From Rhizobium sp. RCAM05350 (GTDB lineage: Bacteria; Pseudomonadota; Alphaproteobacteria; Rhizobiales; Rhizobiaceae), in contig CP087974.1 of NCBI GenBank assembly GCA_024426085.1, positions 62,001 to 126,000 of the forward strand: DNA of 64,000 nucleotides, given 5' to 3'. A model generated the notes under the pieces. It searched no databases. It was not told where the DNA came from and worked only from the letters and a program-made list of their open reading frames with translations. This document shows positions 60,736 to 64,000 of this stretch, in pieces (position 1 is the first letter of the stretch; each line of letters begins with the position of its first letter). The position numbers were made by a program, and so were the translations under genes.

Positions 60736-61766
60736 AGCTGGTGGCTGATCGGCGTCACCATGGCAGAAATGATCGTGCCGAGATCGATCGAGCCGACCGG
60801 CTTGCCATTGGCATCGACGACATGGGCAACGTTCTGGTTGGCGACCGTCATCATCCGGGCCGCACTTTCAAGCACGGTTCCAATCGTGACGGGCACGCCT
60901 TCCGGGTTGCCGGACAGCGGTTTCATGATCGTTTCGACATTGATGACACGACCGCGGTTCACTTCCTTGACGAACGCTGTGATGTACTCGTCGGCCGGTT
61001 TGAGCACGATGTCCTGGCCCGTGCCCTGCTGGATCACCTTGCCGTCGCGCAGGATGGCGATCTTGTCGCCGAGCCGGAGCGCTTCGTCGAGATCGTGAGT
61101 GATGAACACCACGGTCTTCTTCAGCTCCTTCTGCAGGTCGAGCAGAACGGTCTGCATATCGACCCGGATCAGCGGATCAAGCGCCGAATAGGCCTCGTCC
61201 ATCAACAGGATGTCGGCATCGTTGGTCAGCGCCCGAGCAAGGCCCACGCGTTGCTGCATGCCGCCTGAGAGCTGGTTCGGGTAGTGGTTCTCAAAGCCCT
61301 TGAGGCCAACGCGTTCGATCCAGCCCTGCGCCCGCTTGCGGCTTTCCGCCTCCGGAACGCCCTGGATTTCCAGGCCGTAGACGGTGTTTTCGATGATCGT
61401 GCGGTGCGGCAGTAGTGCGAACTTCTGGAAGACCATGGCGGTCTTGTGGCGGCGGAATTCGCGAAGGTCGTTTTCGCTCATCTTGCAGACATCGACGCCG
61501 TCATAGAGCACTTCGCCGGCCGTCGGGTCGATCAGGCGGTTGATATGACGGATCAGCGTCGACTTGCCTGAGCCGGACAGACCCATGACCACCATGACGC
61601 CACCGGCAGGCATGGAGATGTTGATGTCCTGCAGGCCGAGCACGTGGCCGTGTTTCTCGTTGAGTTCAGTCTTGCCGAGTCCGGTCTTGACCTGGTCGAC
61701 GAAATCGCGGCCGCGTGGTCCGAAGATCTTGTAGAGGTTCTTCACCTCGATTGCGTGACTAGCCAT
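60723..61766 (-). CDS. choV: Glycine betaine/choline ABC transporter ATP-binding protein
   Basis: Intact 347 residues of the ProV/OpuAA/ChoV family. Walker A GLSGSGKST, Q-loop VFQKFALLPHRT, signature LSGGMQQR, Walker B ILLMDEAYSALD, H-loop ITHDLDEA, and C-terminal CBS-like residues (about 275-345, HVVDANGKPVGSIDL). The long N-terminal extension with KTELNEKHGHVLGL is typical of this family. ATG overlaps the choW stop (ATGGCTAG). Confidence 0.92.
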   Translation of the reverse strand: MASHAIEVKNLYKIFGPRGRDFVDQVKTGLGKTELNEKHGHVLGLQDINISMPAGGVMVVMGLSGSGKSTLIRHINRLIDPTAGEVLYDGVDVCKMSENDLREFRRHKTAMVFQKFALLPHRTIIENTVYGLEIQGVPEAESRKRAQGWIERVGLKGFENHYPNQLSGGMQQRVGLARALTNDADILLMDEAYSALDPLIRVDMQTVLLDLQKELKKTVVFITHDLDEALRLGDKIAILRDGKVIQQGTGQDIVLKPADEYITAFVKEVNRGRVINVETIMKPLSGNPEGVPVTIGTVLESAARMMTVANQNVAHVVDANGKPVGSIDLGTIISAMVTPISHQLQAA

Positions 61767-62671
61767 GGATCACCTCCGAGTGCTTCTGCAGCCGCTTGCC
61801 ATAGGCCTGGCTGGTCCGGTCAAAAATGATGGCGATCGCCACGAGCGCGAAACCGTTGAAGAAGCCGACGGTGAAGAACTGGTTGTTGATCGCCTGCAGC
61901 ACGTTGCAGGCCAAGACCGCCGACGCCGACCATCGATGCGACCACGACCATGGCCAGCGACATCATGATCGTCTGGTTGATGCCGGCCATGATGGTCGGC
62001 AGAGCCAGCGGGATCTGGACGTTCTTCAAACGCTGCCATTGGGAGGAACCAAAAGCGTCCGCGGCTTCCAGCACTTCCTTGTCCACAAGCCGGATACCGA
62101 GATTGGTCAGTCGGATCATCGGCGGCACGGCGTAGATGACGACGGCGATCAGGCCGGGAACCTTGCCGATACCGAAGATCATCACCACCGGAATGAGGTA
62201 GACGAAGCTTGGCATCGTCTGCATGACGTCCAGGATCGGGTTGATGACCGATTGCGCCCGTTCCGAGCGGGCCATCAGGATGCCGATCGGTATGCCAACC
62301 AGAATGGCGATCAGCGTACAGACCGTGACCATAGCCAGGGTCACCATCGTGTCGTTCCAAAGGCCGACGAGACCAATCAACAGCATGGACACGATCGTAC
62401 CGATGGTGATCCGCATGTCGCGGCTGCCGTAGTAGACGATCGCCACCATCGCTGCGAGGATGACAATCCAGGGAGAACTGACGAAGAGGTTTTCGAGGAA
62501 GTTCAAAAAAACCTGGAGCGGCTGGACCAGGACGTCAATGGCATTGGTGTAGGTGCGCACAAGCGCTTTGAAACCTTCATCGACGCTCTTGCGGATCATG
62601 CGAATGGTCGTGTCGTCGATCGCTGGAAATTTACAAAGCAGATCCGGTAGGAAACTGCATACTGATGCCAT
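61759..62671 (-). CDS. choW: Glycine betaine/choline ABC transporter permease, frameshifted
   Basis: About 304 residues, ProW/ChoW family. Five to seven hydrophobic segments, VCTLIAILVGIPIGILMARSERAQSVINPILDVMQTMPSFVYLIPVVMIFGIG and RLVDKEVLEAADAFGSSQWQRLKNVQIPLALPTIMAGINQTIMMSLAMVV (EAA loop). A frame change near 61920 leads to the end LQAINNQFFTVGFFNGFALVA and KHSEVIHG. ATG 62671. The operon order choX, choW, choV is the rhizobial one. Confidence 0.92.
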
Positions 62672-62963
62672 GTTCTTCCCCTTTTGAACCGGAAATTTTA
62701 TAGGCCGGCCGCGTCACAAAACAGGTCGTTGCCTGTTCTCGCACGGACTTTTCACTGGTCTCTATTGTGGACCCCGGCACCTTTTGATGCGTCATGAGGC
62801 GCGAACACTGCGAAATGTCATGTTCAGACATGACGTTGCGAAGGCTGGCTGTTCAGGCCGAGCGTCCGCGAATGGAACTGTCGCAAATTTGAATCATACC
62901 CGCTTTGTTGTTTGCGACCTGGACGGGCCTTTGCGAATTGTGCGGGGCTTTCTTCAGCTGGAA
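62672..62963. other. choX-choW spacer
   Basis: 335 bases separate the choX and choW coding regions, of which 62964-62994 is a hairpin. No further gene is evident. The remainder may carry a second promoter for choWV, though none is clear by eye. Confidence 0.4.
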
Positions 62964-62994
62964 AAGGCAGCGGATCCTGATGATCCGCTGCCTT
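62964..62994 (-). terminator. Intercistronic hairpin between choX and choW
   Basis: AAGGCAGCGGATC/GATCCGCTGCCTT, 13-bp perfect stem with a 5-base loop and TTTTCC following on the minus strand, 12 bases past the choX stop. Probably partial termination or transcript stabilisation, raising binding protein over membrane parts. The same arrangement is seen in tctC-tctB. Confidence 0.72.
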
Positions 62995-63006
62995 CTTCAC
63001 AAAGCG

Positions 63007-64000
63007 TTAGAGGGCAGCCTTGACCTTCTCGGCGACGTCCGGAGCAACCCACTTCGTCCACATGTCCGGATAGGTTTCCAGGAAGTGCTTGGCCGCGTCT
63101 TCGTTGGTGCCCTGGTTCTCATCCATCCAGGCGAGAACCTTGTTGACCGTGCCATTGTCCCAGTTGCGGGCCTTGACATAGTCCATGGCGACGCCGGCCT
63201 TTCGGAGAACGCCTTGGTCACAACCGTGAAGACGTCGGAGGTCGGATAGGAGTTGACCTTCGGCGCAGCGCAGTCCGGCACCGCGGTGCACGCATCCCAT
63301 TCTGCCTTTTCATGATCGACGCCGAAGCTCAGGCGGGTCATCTCGTACTTGCCGAGAATGGCCGTCGGTGCCCAGTAATAGCCGAGCCAGCCGGTCTTCT
63401 TTGCAAACGCATTGGAGATGGAGCCGTCGAGACCCGCTGCCGAACCGGTGTCGATCAGCTGGAAGCCGGCCTTGTCGGCCTCAAGAGCCTTGTAGAGGTT
63501 GGCCGAGGAAACCTGGCAGTTCCAGCCCGACGGGCAGTTGTAGACGGCAGCCTTGGATGCGTCTTCCGGTGCCGGGAAGAGTTCTGGATGCTTCAGGGCG
63601 TCCTGAACTGTCTTGATCTCAGGGTTTGCGTCGGCGAGAAATTTCGGAATCCACCAGCCTTCCACGCCGCCCTCGTTGAGGATTTTTGCGGCTTCGATCA
63701 GGCGGCCTTCCTTGACGGCGGCGTCGAGCGGCGTGCGCACGGCGTTGACCCACATTTCAGGAGCCATGTCGGGCTGGCCCTTCTCGTTCATTGACGTGAA
63801 GGTCGGCATGGTATCGCCGGTCACCAGTGTTGCGGTGCAACCATAGCCATTTTCAAGGATGAACTTGTCGACATGCGCGGCGACGCCGGCCGATGCCCAG
63901 TTCATTTCGGCAATGCTGACTTCGCCGCATTCGGCGGCTTGCGCGGAGCCGGCAAGCGCGTAGACGCCGGCGGCGAGAATGGTGGAAGCGAGGAGCTTCT
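63007..64000 (-). CDS. choX: Choline/glycine betaine periplasmic binding protein, 5'-partial at window end, frameshifted
   Basis: OpuAC-type binding protein; the first codons lie beyond base 64000, where the signal peptide KLLASTILAAGVYALAGSAQA is being read. Landmarks: NWASAGVAAHVDKFILENGYGC, VTGDTMPTFTSM, WMDENQGTNEDAAKHFLE and the aromatic residues of a betaine-binding cage (YYWAPTAILGKYEM). Frame change near 63205. Ends at 63007. First gene of choXWV. Whether choline or betaine binds best cannot be told from sequence. Confidence 0.9.

Noticed and set aside
1..64000. CRISPR array, IS element, prophage or integron
   Set aside because: No spaced repeats, terminal inverted repeats with transposase, integrase or phage structural genes were seen.

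Overview
The window (about 61% G+C by eye, densely coding) looks like a chromosome of a Rhizobiaceae member (Rhizobium, Agrobacterium or Sinorhizobium relatives). Reasons are a choXWV-type betaine/choline transporter, a betaine-homocysteine methyltransferase, a GlxA-type AraC regulator, DctB/DctD-like regulators with a tripartite tricarboxylate transporter, and several small families typical of the order (DUF1127, DUF1236-like, DUF6894-like, entericidin). No rRNA, tRNA, IS element, prophage or CRISPR array was seen.

Layout. 1-8450: a plus-strand run with an M20 deacylase, GNAT acetyltransferase, fused amino-acid ABC permease/ATPase, two tandem binding proteins, a luciferase-like flavin monooxygenase, a DsbA/HCCA-isomerase-fold protein and a cystathionine beta-lyase. 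This is the gene content expected of an S-modified cysteine salvage pathway. 8773-14182: an ABC exporter, small envelope proteins and an OafA-like acyltransferase. 14445-18258: sulfate uptake (cysA, cysW, cysT, binding protein). 18427-22685: small exported proteins, DUF924 and a large MscS channel. 22928-25488: a dimethylglycine dehydrogenase-like FAD/GcvT protein. 26268-28678: two paralogous double-receiver regulators, one ending in GGDEF. 28736-29739: a GlxA/GbdR-like regulator with three copies of a 10-mer upstream. 31349-37814: tctCBA and its two-component system. 38286-40258: a LysR regulator and topoisomerase IB.

40309-51786 is the most distinctive part. It holds a RACo-like corrinoid activator, methyl-THF:corrinoid methyltransferase, MetF, a stand-alone MTHFR C-terminal Cys-rich protein, small accessory proteins, DUF1638, a corrinoid protein, a non-pyrrolysine MttB/MtgB homologue and a 4Fe-4S protein. 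With the DMGDH-like enzyme, bmt (57087-58106) and choXWV (60723-64000), it suggests that glycine betaine is imported, demethylated through a corrinoid route or to homocysteine, and further oxidised, with methyl groups entering the folate pool. Between these lie a DUF2233 protein, an ECF sigma factor coupled to a VWA protein, a glycosyltransferase-like gene and polysaccharide genes (58192-60710).

Data quality. About two thirds of the genes are interrupted by one-base frame changes, while family similarity continues on both sides. Several lie in homopolymers and some are compensating pairs. I read these mainly as sequencing errors, so I give reconstructed gene spans and approximate breakpoints; every such product should be checked against a corrected sequence.
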